Shown in pieces: positions 43,964 through 52,929 of a DNA stretch of 64,000 bases. Under the pieces are notes generated by a model that was not told where the DNA came from, made no database searches, and saw only the letters and a list, made by a program, of their open reading frames with translations. The translations under genes were made by a program, and so were the position numbers. The stretch's first letter is position 1. Every line of letters begins with the position of its first letter. This DNA comes from VAZQ01 sp963817135 (GTDB lineage Bacteria > Pseudomonadota > Alphaproteobacteria > Rhizobiales > Xanthobacteraceae), in assembly GCA_963817135.1 (NCBI GenBank), contig CAWFNG010000001.1, forward strand, positions 558,001 through 622,000. Direction: 5' to 3'.

Positions 43964-44230
43964 CTGGCACCTGGGAACCCAGAGCACTCGCGCCGGAGTG
44001 GTGCGCTGATGACCCTGGGCACAATCAAGTAAAACAAGACATTGGCTTCCTTTATTAGGGCCTGGCCGCGCGGCGTTAAAGTCGCTTACGCCCGCGCTGT
44101 AGCGCGTGAGAGCTCTCGCCCCCACGTTATCCTTCGTCGCGAACATCCCAGCCGGTATCGACCCCGAGGTTGCCCAATGGCGGCCGGATGAATATTTGAA
44201 GTGCCGAACATCTGCCCTTTGAAACGCATC

Positions 44231-45019
44231 ATGTCGTTACTTCAACGTTTGGGTTTCACCGCGAGCCGCGAGCAGGTTCTGTCACAACAAGTCACGGCCT
44301 TGCAGTCGGCGCTTGCCAAATGCAGAGGCGTAGCCACGCGCTGGCAGCGCGTTCGGGGCGGGCTTCTCGCTTCCGTGGCGATCGTCCACCTGGGGTTGGG
44401 TTTTATCCTGGGGGTGTTCTACGGTGAGCCGGTCACGGAGGCGATCACCGATTTCCTTCGCCCGATGGGCTTGGCTCAATCGGATTCTAAGGCCGGTTTT
44501 GTCGCCTACGAGAAAGGCAGTTACCGAACTGCACTTCGGCTCTTGCGTCCGTTGGCAGAGAAGGGCGATGCCCGCGCCCAATCTACCGTTGGGCTGATGT
44601 ACTATAAAGGCAATGGAGTGGCGCAAGACAATCGTGAGGCCTTTTATTGGTTCCGCCTCGCGGCAGATCAAGGTGATGCTCGCTCTCAGTTCAATCTCGG
44701 CGGTATCTATTTCGAAGCGCAAAGTGTGCCGCAGGACTTTGCCGAGGCGGTGAAATGGTGGCGACTTGCCGCCGATCAGGGCTATCCCCAAGCGCAATAC
44801 AATCTTGGCCTATGGTTAGCCGACGGCAAGGACAAATCACCGGACAATATCCAAGCCCATATGTGGCTCAATTTAGCAGCTGCAGGTTTTCTGGCGTCGG
44901 ATAACCGCCAGCGCGACGCGGCCATCAGGAATCGCGACGCAGTTGCCAGCAAGATGACCACCGAGCAGATCGCGCAAGCGCAGAGACTAGCGCGCGACTG
45001 GAAGCCGAAGACAAAATAA
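44231..45019 (+). CDS. Membrane-anchored Sel1-repeat protein
   Basis: 262 residues from ATG (MSLLQRLGFTASREQ). A short coiled segment is followed by one membrane helix (LLASVAIVHLGLGFILGVFY), then at least three Sel1 repeats: GDARAQSTVGLMYYKGNGV, GDARSQFNLGGIYFEAQSV and GYPQAQYNLGLWLADGK. The C-terminal helix AQAQRLARDW closes the solenoid. Sel1 proteins mediate protein contacts; the partner is unknown. It is a monocistronic-looking gene. Confidence 0.87.
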   Translation: MSLLQRLGFTASREQVLSQQVTALQSALAKCRGVATRWQRVRGGLLASVAIVHLGLGFILGVFYGEPVTEAITDFLRPMGLAQSDSKAGFVAYEKGSYRTALRLLRPLAEKGDARAQSTVGLMYYKGNGVAQDNREAFYWFRLAADQGDARSQFNLGGIYFEAQSVPQDFAEAVKWWRLAADQGYPQAQYNLGLWLADGKDKSPDNIQAHMWLNLAAAGFLASDNRQRDAAIRNRDAVASKMTTEQIAQAQRLARDWKPKTK

Positions 45020-45087
45020 TCCGCCAACACAATCTAAGGATTCGCAGAATCTGATCCGGAAAACCGAACTCCCTGAGGGAGAAGCCT

Positions 45088-46032
45088 ATGAAACTCGGCA
45101 TCGTCGGCACCGGAAATGTCGGCTGCGCCATCGCGCTCGCAGCAGTGATGCGGGGCAGCGCGCGTGAACTCGTGCTGGTGAATCGTACCAGCAAGACGGC
45201 GGAAGCCGTTGCGACCGACATCCGCTACGGCACGCCGCTCTTCCCGAAGGTCGACATCAAGCACGGTGATTATGACGAACTCGCCGGCGCGGGCGTGGTA
45301 CTCATCACTTCGGGTGTGAACGAAAAAACGGGCGGCGCTACCGATCGAAACGATCCGCAAGGTCGGCTCAGGCTGCTCGACAAGAACGCTGCGATCTATC
45401 GGGACATCGTCCCGCAAATTGTGCGCGCCGCACCCAAATCGGTGCTGGTCGCGGTCACCGATCCACCCGATCCGCTTGCCGATATTGCGCGTGAGGCGGC
45501 CGGCCATGATCGCGTTCTGAGCACAGGTACATTCCTCGACAGCCTGCGCTTTCGCGTGCACCTCGGTAAGCATTTCAGCGTGGACCCTGCGCATGTGGAG
45601 GCGCAAGTGATCGGCGACCACGGTACCTCGCAGGTCTTCCTGTGGTCATCTGCGCGCATTGCCGGCGTGCCGGTGGCGACACTCCTCAAAGAGCGCGCCG
45701 AGAAGCTTGGTGACGTGCGCGCGCAGCTCGAAAATGAGGTGCGCTACGCCAACATCACCATTATCGAGGGACACGAGGCGAGCCAGTATGGCATTGGCAT
45801 TGTCTCGGCGCGGATCGCAGAAATAGTGTTGCGCGACGAACGCGCGGCAATCCCGATCGGCAGCTACCAGCGTGCATTAGGCGTGACCCTCTCGCTGCCA
45901 AGCGTCGTCGGCCGTGTCGGCGTAATCTCAGTGCTGCAACCGGACCTGTCGGATGAAGAACGCAGCGCGCTGGAAAAGAGCGCAGCAGGCCTGAGGGATG
46001 CACTGAGCAGAGTTGGAAACCAAGTGCGGTGA
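45088..46032 (+). CDS. Lactate/malate dehydrogenase-family enzyme with unusual specificity loop
   Basis: 314 residues. NAD site GIVGTGNVGCAIALAA. Catalytic His in VIGDHGTSQVF; substrate-binding Arg in LDSLRFRVH. The mobile loop, normally NQKPGETR in lactate or RKPGMTR in malate dehydrogenases, here reads NEKTGGATDRNDPQGR. It is longer, with Glu at the usual Gln/Arg specificity position, so neither lactate nor malate is assured. AGGGAGAAG gives the ribosome site. The last codons and TGA overlap a half copy of hairpin A. Confidence 0.88.
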   Translation: MKLGIVGTGNVGCAIALAAVMRGSARELVLVNRTSKTAEAVATDIRYGTPLFPKVDIKHGDYDELAGAGVVLITSGVNEKTGGATDRNDPQGRLRLLDKNAAIYRDIVPQIVRAAPKSVLVAVTDPPDPLADIAREAAGHDRVLSTGTFLDSLRFRVHLGKHFSVDPAHVEAQVIGDHGTSQVFLWSSARIAGVPVATLLKERAEKLGDVRAQLENEVRYANITIIEGHEASQYGIGIVSARIAEIVLRDERAAIPIGSYQRALGVTLSLPSVVGRVGVISVLQPDLSDEERSALEKSAAGLRDALSRVGNQVR

Positions 46033-46065
46033 GTTTGAAGTTCCTATCATTCTGGCCACAAGCTC
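46023..46065 (-). repeat. Half copy of hairpin A, reverse orientation
   Basis: AGTGCGGTGAGTTTGAAG and the following TTCCTATCAT, then CTGGCCACAAGCTC, match one arm plus loop of hairpin A read on the opposite strand (compare 32191-32233). The second arm is missing. It overlaps the final codons and stop of the dehydrogenase gene. Confidence 0.75.
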
Positions 46066-46098
46066 GCCCGGCACCAGGACGCTACTGGCTATCGCCAT

Positions 46099-47346
46099 TC
46101 ACGATGGCGCCGGCGCAAGAGTCAATCGCTCGACCGGCCGTTCGCGGATGAGCCAGTGAATCAGCGCGGCAAAGATGCCGAGCCCGACCGATATCCACCA
46201 CACCAGATCGTAGTTGCCGCGCGCGTCGTAGAGCCGTCCGGCACCCCAGCCGCCGATAAAGCTGCCGAGCTGATGGCTGAAGTACACGATGCCCCACAAC
46301 ATCGACATATGCACGGGACCGAACATGAAGGCGACCAAGCCGCTGCTCAGCGGAACGGTTCCCAGCCAGAGAAAACCCAGCGCTGCTGCAAACGCGAGCA
46401 CAGACATCCAGGACAGCGGCACGGCAAGAAACAGGACGAACGCCAGCGCGCGCAATGCATAGAGGAGCGCCAGCATGTCCTTGCGGACGTGGTGCCCGCC
46501 GAGCCAGCCCCACAACAGCGTGCCGAGGATATTGAACAACCCGACCAGGCCGATCGCCCAGCCGCCAAGCTCGATCGGCGCTATCGGATGCCCGAAGAAG
46601 GAGAGCCCTATGGCATGGTCGGATATGTAGGGCGGCAGGTGCAGCCCGATGAAAGTCACGTGGAAGCCGCAGACAAAAAAACCGATGGTGAGCAGCCAGA
46701 AGCCCTGGGTGCGAAACGCTTCCTGCAACGCCTCCCTGCTGTTTTGCGGCCGCGGCGTACCGGCTTTCACAGCCGCCGCCCGCTCTTCGCGCAGCCCGAC
46801 GGTGAGCGGAAGCATCAGCAGTGAAACGGCGGCAAGCACCAGCATGGTGGAATGCCAATTGCCGAGGCTGTGCTGCAGCATGGAAGCAAACGGCACGATG
46901 GCAAACTGACCGAACGAGCCGCCTGCCGTGGCGACGCCGAGGGCGATGGAACGCCACTTGACCGGAGCCTGCCGGCCGATCGCTCCGAGGATCGGCCCGA
47001 AGCCCGCGGCGGAAGTGCCAATGCCGGCAAGCGCATTGCCGGCGACCATCATCACGCCTTCCGTGGCCATTGCAATCATGAACAAGCCGGCCACGTACAG
47101 CGCGCTCCCCGCGGCGACGGTGCGCGCAGTGCCGAAACGGTCGGCGAGATTGCCGGCGAACGGGGCGAACACGCCCATCAACAATAAGGCGAACGCGTTG
47201 CTGAACGACCAAAGTTCGCGCCCGACTTGGAGATCCTCCGCAATCGGCTTCTGAAAAATGCCGAAGCTTTGCCGCGCGCCGATGCCGATGGTAAGGATCG
47301 TTGCGCCGCAGATAACGGGGATCCAGAAATTGCGTTGTTGCGCCAT
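46099..47346 (-). CDS. MFS transporter (monocarboxylate/oxalate-formate-like)
   Basis: 415 residues from ATG (MAQQRNFWIPVICGA); an in-frame start ten codons upstream is less likely. Twelve helices, with FGIFQKPIAEDLQVGRELWS, FAGNLADRFGTARTVAAG and ALAGIGTSAAGFGPILGAIG, a pattern of anion or monocarboxylate uptake permeases. It lies just downstream of a MaoC-like gene on the same strand (46 bp) and may be cotranscribed. Substrate unknown. Confidence 0.88.
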   Translation of the reverse strand: MAQQRNFWIPVICGATILTIGIGARQSFGIFQKPIAEDLQVGRELWSFSNAFALLLMGVFAPFAGNLADRFGTARTVAAGSALYVAGLFMIAMATEGVMMVAGNALAGIGTSAAGFGPILGAIGRQAPVKWRSIALGVATAGGSFGQFAIVPFASMLQHSLGNWHSTMLVLAAVSLLMLPLTVGLREERAAAVKAGTPRPQNSREALQEAFRTQGFWLLTIGFFVCGFHVTFIGLHLPPYISDHAIGLSFFGHPIAPIELGGWAIGLVGLFNILGTLLWGWLGGHHVRKDMLALLYALRALAFVLFLAVPLSWMSVLAFAAALGFLWLGTVPLSSGLVAFMFGPVHMSMLWGIVYFSHQLGSFIGGWGAGRLYDARGNYDLVWWISVGLGIFAALIHWLIRERPVERLTLAPAPS

Positions 47347-47392
47347 TAGCGGATTTCCAATCGGGAAGTGCCCCACATCAGCGAAACGTCCT

Positions 47393-47893
47393 CTACCCGT
47401 TCGCTGCAGCAGCTTCCGCAGGCGCAGCCTCGCGACGCGGCACCACGAGCTTCGCGGTGAAGCTCTGAACGATCTCGCCGTGCTGATTGCGCGTTTCGTT
47501 GCGCACCCGCACCATTCCCCGTTCGGGACGCGAGCGCGACGGAATTACTTCCTCGATTTCGCTCACCACCGTGATGGTGTCGCCGGGCCGCGTCGGGCGC
47601 GACCAGCTGAGCTCGCCGCCGCTGCCGATGATGCCGCCCATGAGCGGCAAGCCGAACTCGACCAGGAGTTTCATGGTAACGGCGGCGGTATGCCAGCCGC
47701 TTGCAACCAATTCTCCGAACAGGCTTGATTTGGCGGCGTGCTCATCGAGGTGGAAGGGCTGCGGGTCGAATTGCGCCGCAAACGCCTTGATCTGCGCGGT
47801 GTCGATCGTATGCGGCGCGCTGGTGAAGCGCTGGCCGACGTGAAGGTCTTCGAGATAAAGCAGGTTTCGGGCGGATTTTCCGGCTGCGGCCAT
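47393..47893 (-). CDS. MaoC-like (R)-hydratase / dehydratase family protein
   Basis: 166 residues with a single hot-dog domain. The hydratase motif is AAQFDPQPFHLDEHAA, holding the catalytic Asp and His, then SGWHTAAVTMKLL. Probably hydrates or dehydrates an acyl-CoA. It is divergent from an HxlR regulator; the 57-bp gap with TTGCATCATGATAG must hold both promoters, suggesting regulation by that protein. Confidence 0.9.
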   Translation of the reverse strand: MAAAGKSARNLLYLEDLHVGQRFTSAPHTIDTAQIKAFAAQFDPQPFHLDEHAAKSSLFGELVASGWHTAAVTMKLLVEFGLPLMGGIIGSGGELSWSRPTRPGDTITVVSEIEEVIPSRSRPERGMVRVRNETRNQHGEIVQSFTAKLVVPRREAAPAEAAAANG

Positions 47894-47950
47894 CGGCTGA
47901 CTTCTCCGGTCTTTAAGTGACTTGCATCATGATAGTTACGGGTCTATGTC

Positions 47951-48502
47951 ATGTCAATGCAGCGAAAAAGCTTCGGCGGCATGCTATGTCCGATTGCGCG
48001 CAGCCTCGAACATATAGGCGAGTGGTGGAGCATTCTCATTCTGCGCGATGCGCTGCATGGCATGACGCGATTCGATCAATTCCAAAGAAATCTCGGCATC
48101 GCGCCGAACACGCTGGCGCGCCGGCTGAATGCGCTCGTCTCGGCGGGGCTGCTCGAGCGCCGCCGTTACAGCGAGCGGCCGCCGCGCGACGAGTATCTGC
48201 CGACCGCACGCGCGCGCGACTTTCGTCCGATTCTGGTTGCATTGCTCGCATGGGGCAACAAGCACTTTGCGCCGGAAGGCCCGAGCGTGTTGCTCGTCAA
48301 CTCCCGCACCGGCGCTGCCGCCGATCCTATCCTGGTCGACCGCGCAACGGGACAGCCGATCGACGAACCGGAATATGCATTCGCCGCCGGGCCCGCCGCT
48401 AGCAAGGGCGTGCAACGCAGGTATGCGCCCGTCAGTCGCCGGAGGACGCGCGCCGCGACCCATATAAAGCGCGCCGCCCGCAAGAGGTCCGCAAAGTCAT
48501 AG
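47951..48502 (+). CDS. HxlR family transcriptional regulator
   Basis: 183 residues. The winged helix matches HxlR: GGMLCPIARSLEHIGEWWSI, LRDALHGMTRFDQFQRNLGI, LARRLNALVSAGLLERRRY. The Cys in GGMLCPIA is the position used for oxidant or aldehyde sensing in HypR/QorR relatives. The C-terminal 50 residues are basic. It is placed between the divergent MaoC gene and the RND operon 130 bp downstream, so it could control either. Confidence 0.9.
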   Translation: MSMQRKSFGGMLCPIARSLEHIGEWWSILILRDALHGMTRFDQFQRNLGIAPNTLARRLNALVSAGLLERRRYSERPPRDEYLPTARARDFRPILVALLAWGNKHFAPEGPSVLLVNSRTGAAADPILVDRATGQPIDEPEYAFAAGPAASKGVQRRYAPVSRRRTRAATHIKRAARKRSAKS

Positions 48503-48632
48503 ATATGAACTTTTTTTCCTGCACTCGCGTTGGGCAAGAATTCAACGTCATGTAAAGGAGCAGCTTTTGATGCTCGATTGCATTACAGTGATTACTGGTG
48601 AAGTTAAATCGCAGTCGCAGTTAAGTCCTCTC

Positions 48633-49733
48633 ATGAGAGCCAGCAGCTCCGTAATCAGCGCGCTGGCGTTCATCGTCTGCTGCGGCGCCGCCGCGGCCCA
48701 ACCCGCGCCGCCGCCGCCGGCCGTGACAGTGACGCCGGTCGTGAGCCGGCAAGTGGTAGAGACCGGCGACTTCATTGGACGGGTAACCGCGATCGACAAG
48801 GTCGACATCGTCGCGCGGGTGCCGGGCTTCATCGAGGAGCGCACTTTCACCGAAGGCCAGCAGGTCAAAAAAGGCGACCTTCTCTTCCGCATCGAGCAGG
48901 CGACCTACAAGGCAGCGGTCGAGCAGCAGCAAGCCAATCTCGCCAAGGCCAAGGCGACGGAGGTCAATGCAAAGCTCCAGCTTGAGCGCGGCAAGGAGCT
49001 TGTGCGCAACAGCAACATCCCCCAGTCAACCGTCGATCAGCGCGCCGCCGACGAGACCGCCGCGCAGGCCAGTGTGATGGAGGCGCAGGCGCTGCTCGAT
49101 CAGGCGCAGATCAACCTCGACTACACCGAGATCCGCTCCCCCATCGATGGACGCATCGGGCTTGCAACCTTTACGGTCGGCAATCTGGTGCAGCCGTCAT
49201 CCGGCAAGCTTGCGACGGTCGTCAGCCAGGACCCCATCTACGTGATCTTTCAGGCGAGCCAGCGCGATGTGCTCGCGTACAGGCGCAGAACCGCCGAATA
49301 TAAGGACGGGCACGTCACAATTCACATCAGGCTGCCCGACGGCAGTATCTATGCGCATCCCGGCCTCACCAATTTCCTCGACGTGCAGGTCGATCCCAAC
49401 ACCGATACGGTCGCGGTGCGCGCGCAAGTGCCGAACCCGGAGCGTCTGTTGATCTCCGGCGGGGTGGTCGGCGTCACCACCGAACGCGGAGCGCCGCGCT
49501 CGGCCCTGGTCGTTCCGCAATCGGCCATCCAGCTCGATCAGGCCGGCCGCTATGTGCTGGTGGTCGATGATGCGAAAAAGGTGGAGCTGCGCCGCGTAAC
49601 GACCGGCATCGAGCAAGGCCGGAACATCGTCGTGACCCAGGGGCTCAAGGAGGGTGAACTGGTCATCGTCGAGGGCGTTCAGAAAGTGCGTCCGGGCCAG
49701 GTTGTTGCCGCAACCGTCGCGCCGGGAAACTAA
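48633..49733 (+). CDS. RND efflux periplasmic adaptor subunit (AcrA/MexA-like)
   Basis: 366 residues from ATG with a signal peptide (MRASSSVISALAFIVCCGAA) that ends near AAAQP. No acylated Cys is clearly placed, though CC lies in the h-region. Lipoyl halves: IVARVPGFIEERTFTEGQQV and YTEIRSPIDGRIG; coiled coil about residues 95-170; beta-barrel and membrane-proximal domains follow. Seven bases separate it from the RND transporter. No outer-membrane factor gene follows. Confidence 0.93.
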   Translation: MRASSSVISALAFIVCCGAAAAQPAPPPPAVTVTPVVSRQVVETGDFIGRVTAIDKVDIVARVPGFIEERTFTEGQQVKKGDLLFRIEQATYKAAVEQQQANLAKAKATEVNAKLQLERGKELVRNSNIPQSTVDQRAADETAAQASVMEAQALLDQAQINLDYTEIRSPIDGRIGLATFTVGNLVQPSSGKLATVVSQDPIYVIFQASQRDVLAYRRRTAEYKDGHVTIHIRLPDGSIYAHPGLTNFLDVQVDPNTDTVAVRAQVPNPERLLISGGVVGVTTERGAPRSALVVPQSAIQLDQAGRYVLVVDDAKKVELRRVTTGIEQGRNIVVTQGLKEGELVIVEGVQKVRPGQVVAATVAPGN

Positions 49734-49740
49734 TAAGCGA

Positions 49741-52700
49741 ATGTTTTCCGGCATCTTTATCGACCGGCCGCGGCTTGCGATTGTCATCGCCATTGTCATT
49801 ACTCTTGCGGGCGTGATCGCGATTACGGCGATTCCCATTGCCCAGTTCCCGGATATCGTGCCGCCGCAGGTAACGCTCACCGCAACTTATCCCGGTGCCG
49901 ATGCGGAAGTGGTCGAGACCACGGTCGCCCAGCCCATCGAGCAGCAGATCAACGGCATCGACAACGCGCTCTATTATCAGTCGGCCAGCGGCTCCGACGG
50001 CAGCTACACGCTCACCGTCACCTTCGCGCTCGGCACCGATCCCGACATCAATACCGTCAACGTGCAGAACCGCGCGAGCCTTGCCACGCCGCAGCTGCCG
50101 ATCGAAGTGGCGCGCTCAGGGTTGACCATCCGCAAGAAATCCGCCGCCCTCCTGCAGGTCCTCAACATCTATTCCCCGAACAATACCTACGATCCTATCT
50201 ATCTTAGCAATTACGCAACCATCAACGTGATCGACCCGCTGGCGCGCATCAAGGGGGTCGGCCAGGTCCAGCTGTTCGGACCGCTCGACTATTCGTTGCG
50301 CATCTGGCTCGACCCCGATCGGCTGACCGAACTCAATCTGACGCCAAACGACGTCATCGCCGCGGTGCAGAGCCAGAACATCCAGGCGGCGCTCGGGCGC
50401 ATCGGTGCGGCGCCGATCTCCCCCGAGCAGCAGGTCCAGATCAATATCAAGACCAAGGGGCGGCTGACTCAGCCGGAAGAATTCGCCAACATTGTCCTGC
50501 GCGCCAATCCCGACGGCTCGGTGACCCGCATACGCGATGTCGCGCGCGTGGAAATGAGCGCAAAGTCGCAGGACCGCTACAGCCGCTTCAATGGCGCACC
50601 GGCAGCCGCGCTCGGCATCTACCAGACACCCGGATCGAACGCTGTCGACGTGGCGCGCCACGTGCGCGAGACCATGAGCGGCCTGGCGACGCGTTTCCCC
50701 TCCGATCTCTCCTATACCGTGTTCTTCGATTCCACGGTTTTCGTCACGGCGACCATCAGCGAAGTCGTTAAGACGCTCGTCACGGCAATCATTCTCGTCG
50801 CCGTGGTGGTGTTCTTGTTCCTCGGCAGATGGCGAACGACGCTCATCCCGCTGGTTGCGGTGCCGGTGTCGATCGTCGGCACTTTCGCGGTGATGCTGCT
50901 CATCGGCTATTCGGCCAATACCGTTTCTCTGCTCGCCCTCGTGCTTGCCATCGGCATCGTGGTCGATGATGCCATTGTCGTGGTGGAGAACATCGAGCGG
51001 GTGATGGAAGAGAACCCCGATCTGCCGGTCCCAGCCGCCTGCAAGAAAGCGATGGAGGAGATTACGGGTCCGATCATCGCCATCACGCTGGTGCTTTTAT
51101 CGGTGTTCGTCCCGGTTGCCTTCATACCCGGCATCAGCGGGCAGCTGTTCCGTCAGTTCGCGGTGGCAGTGTCCGTATCCATGCTGATTTCGGCCGTCAA
51201 CGCGCTGACCTTGAGCCCGGCGCTGTGCGGGGTGCTGCTCAAGCACGGCCAGAAAACCAGCGGTCCCATGCGCTACGTGCTCGGCGCCATCGACTATGCC
51301 CGCGGCGGCTACGTTGCGGTGGTGCGGAGGCTGGCGCGGGTGGCAATCGTCGGCCTTGCCGTCGCGGCCGGCACCTTGGCGGTCTCGGCATGGCTGTTTG
51401 CTCGGACGCCGCAGAGTTTCCTGCCGGAAGAGGACCAGGGCGCCCTCTTCGCATCGCTGCGCCTTCCGGAAGGCGCCTCCATCAACCGCACCGAGGCGGT
51501 GGTCAAGCAGGTCGAGGACCTGGTGCGGCCGATCCCCGGGGTTGAAGGCGTGCTGTCGGTCGTGGGATTGAATTTCATCGACTATGTTGCGTCGGCGAAC
51601 CAAGCGTTCTTCGTCATTCGACTCAAGCCCTACGAGGATCGCACTGATCGTGCGCAGAGCGCCGGTGCGATCATTGCCCGGCTGCGTCCGCAAATGGCGG
51701 CGATACAAGGCGCCATTGCATTTCCCTTCAACCTGCCGCCCATTCTCGGGCTCGGCAGCACCGGCGGATTTCAATACGCGCTGGAGGCGCTGCAGGGTCA
51801 ACCGCCGACCGACCTGGCGGCCGTGCTGCGCGCCTTGCTGGTTGCCGCCAATGGCGAGCCGGAACTGGCGGGCGTATTCAGCACCTATGCGGCGGACACG
51901 CCGCAAATCTATCTCGATATCGATCGCGACAAGGTGCAGGTGCTCGGAATCAAGATCACCGACGTATTCAACGCCTTGCAGTCGACGCTCGGCAGTTTCT
52001 ACGTCAACGACTTCAATGTGTTCGGCCGCACGTGGCAGGTGAACATCCAGGCGGAGACGCCGTTTCGCGACAGAATCGATGACATTTACCGGATCTACGT
52101 ACGCAACGCAGAAGGCGGGATGGTCCCGATGCGCGCACTGGCCGAAGCAAAGCTCGTGCAGGGGCCGCAGACCGTGGTGCGCTACAATGGATTCCGTGCC
52201 GCCATTGTGAACGGCGCGCCGAAGCCCGGCTACAGCTCAGGGCAAGCGCTTGCCGCCATGGAGCGCATTTCCGCCACCACGCTGCCGGCCGGCTACAGCT
52301 TCGAATGGACGGGTACCGCGCTGCAGGAGAAGGCCGCAAGCGGACGCACCGGCATCGTGCTCGGATTGGCGGTTTTGTTTGCCTATCTGTTTCTGGTGGC
52401 GCTTTACGAGAGCTGGAACATCCCGATTTCTGCCCTGCTTTCGGTGAGCGTCGGAGTACTCGGCGCCATCGCCGCTGTGGCGATTGCCGGACTGAGTTTC
52501 GACGTCTACGCGCAGATCGGCCTTGTGGTGCTGATCGCGCTCGCCGCCAAGAACGGCATTCTGATTGTCGCCTTTGCGGTCGAGCAGCGCGCGCTCGGCA
52601 AAGATATCCGGGCGGCGGCCATCGAAGCGGCCGGCCTGCGGTTTCGTCCGGTGATGATGACGAGCTTCGCTTTCATCCTTGGTCTCTTGCCCCTTGTCAT

Positions 52701-52863
52701 TGCGCAGGGGGCGGGCGCGGCGACCCGCCGCGCCGTCGGCACGCCGGTGTTCGGCGGCATGCTTGCCGCATCTGTATTCGGGATTTTCATCATTCCGCTG
52801 CTGTTCATCCTCGCGGAACGCTTGCGCAGCCGGACCGCGAAAGCAAAAGAACCGCATATTTGA
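49741..52863 (+). CDS. RND multidrug efflux transporter, HAE1 family (AcrB/MexB-like)
   Basis: 1040 residues, the standard length. Starts MFSGIFIDRPRLAIVIAIV. The proton-relay pair of Asp is in LAIGIVVDDAIVVVENIERV, in helix 4. Further markers are YPGADAEVVETTVAQPIEQQ, FLPEEDQGALFA and VLIALAAKNGILIVAFA. Forms the inner-membrane trimer that exports drugs or lipophilic compounds with the preceding adaptor. It must borrow a TolC-like channel from elsewhere. Confidence 0.95.
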   Translation: MFSGIFIDRPRLAIVIAIVITLAGVIAITAIPIAQFPDIVPPQVTLTATYPGADAEVVETTVAQPIEQQINGIDNALYYQSASGSDGSYTLTVTFALGTDPDINTVNVQNRASLATPQLPIEVARSGLTIRKKSAALLQVLNIYSPNNTYDPIYLSNYATINVIDPLARIKGVGQVQLFGPLDYSLRIWLDPDRLTELNLTPNDVIAAVQSQNIQAALGRIGAAPISPEQQVQINIKTKGRLTQPEEFANIVLRANPDGSVTRIRDVARVEMSAKSQDRYSRFNGAPAAALGIYQTPGSNAVDVARHVRETMSGLATRFPSDLSYTVFFDSTVFVTATISEVVKTLVTAIILVAVVVFLFLGRWRTTLIPLVAVPVSIVGTFAVMLLIGYSANTVSLLALVLAIGIVVDDAIVVVENIERVMEENPDLPVPAACKKAMEEITGPIIAITLVLLSVFVPVAFIPGISGQLFRQFAVAVSVSMLISAVNALTLSPALCGVLLKHGQKTSGPMRYVLGAIDYARGGYVAVVRRLARVAIVGLAVAAGTLAVSAWLFARTPQSFLPEEDQGALFASLRLPEGASINRTEAVVKQVEDLVRPIPGVEGVLSVVGLNFIDYVASANQAFFVIRLKPYEDRTDRAQSAGAIIARLRPQMAAIQGAIAFPFNLPPILGLGSTGGFQYALEALQGQPPTDLAAVLRALLVAANGEPELAGVFSTYAADTPQIYLDIDRDKVQVLGIKITDVFNALQSTLGSFYVNDFNVFGRTWQVNIQAETPFRDRIDDIYRIYVRNAEGGMVPMRALAEAKLVQGPQTVVRYNGFRAAIVNGAPKPGYSSGQALAAMERISATTLPAGYSFEWTGTALQEKAASGRTGIVLGLAVLFAYLFLVALYESWNIPISALLSVSVGVLGAIAAVAIAGLSFDVYAQIGLVVLIALAAKNGILIVAFAVEQRALGKDIRAAAIEAAGLRFRPVMMTSFAFILGLLPLVIAQGAGAATRRAVGTPVFGGMLAASVFGIFIIPLLFILAERLRSRTAKAKEPHI

Positions 52864-52883
52864 ATCGCAGTCGCAGTTATTGT

Positions 52884-52910
52884 CACCTCTCCCCGCAGGG
52901 GAGAGGTCGA
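52884..52910. terminator. Hairpin between convergent RND and response-regulator genes
   Basis: CCTCTCCCC pairs with GGGGAGAGG around GCA. There is no strong U-tract on either strand. It sits in the 66-bp convergent gap and may act as a shared terminator or simply be an intergenic palindrome common in these genomes. Confidence 0.4.
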
Positions 52911-52929
52911 GAACGGGTACGTTGCCCCA

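Noticed and set aside
43825..44058. 77-codon frame as a real gene
   Set aside because: Only its first 18 codons match a known family, and that family continues in a different frame, so it is a relic.
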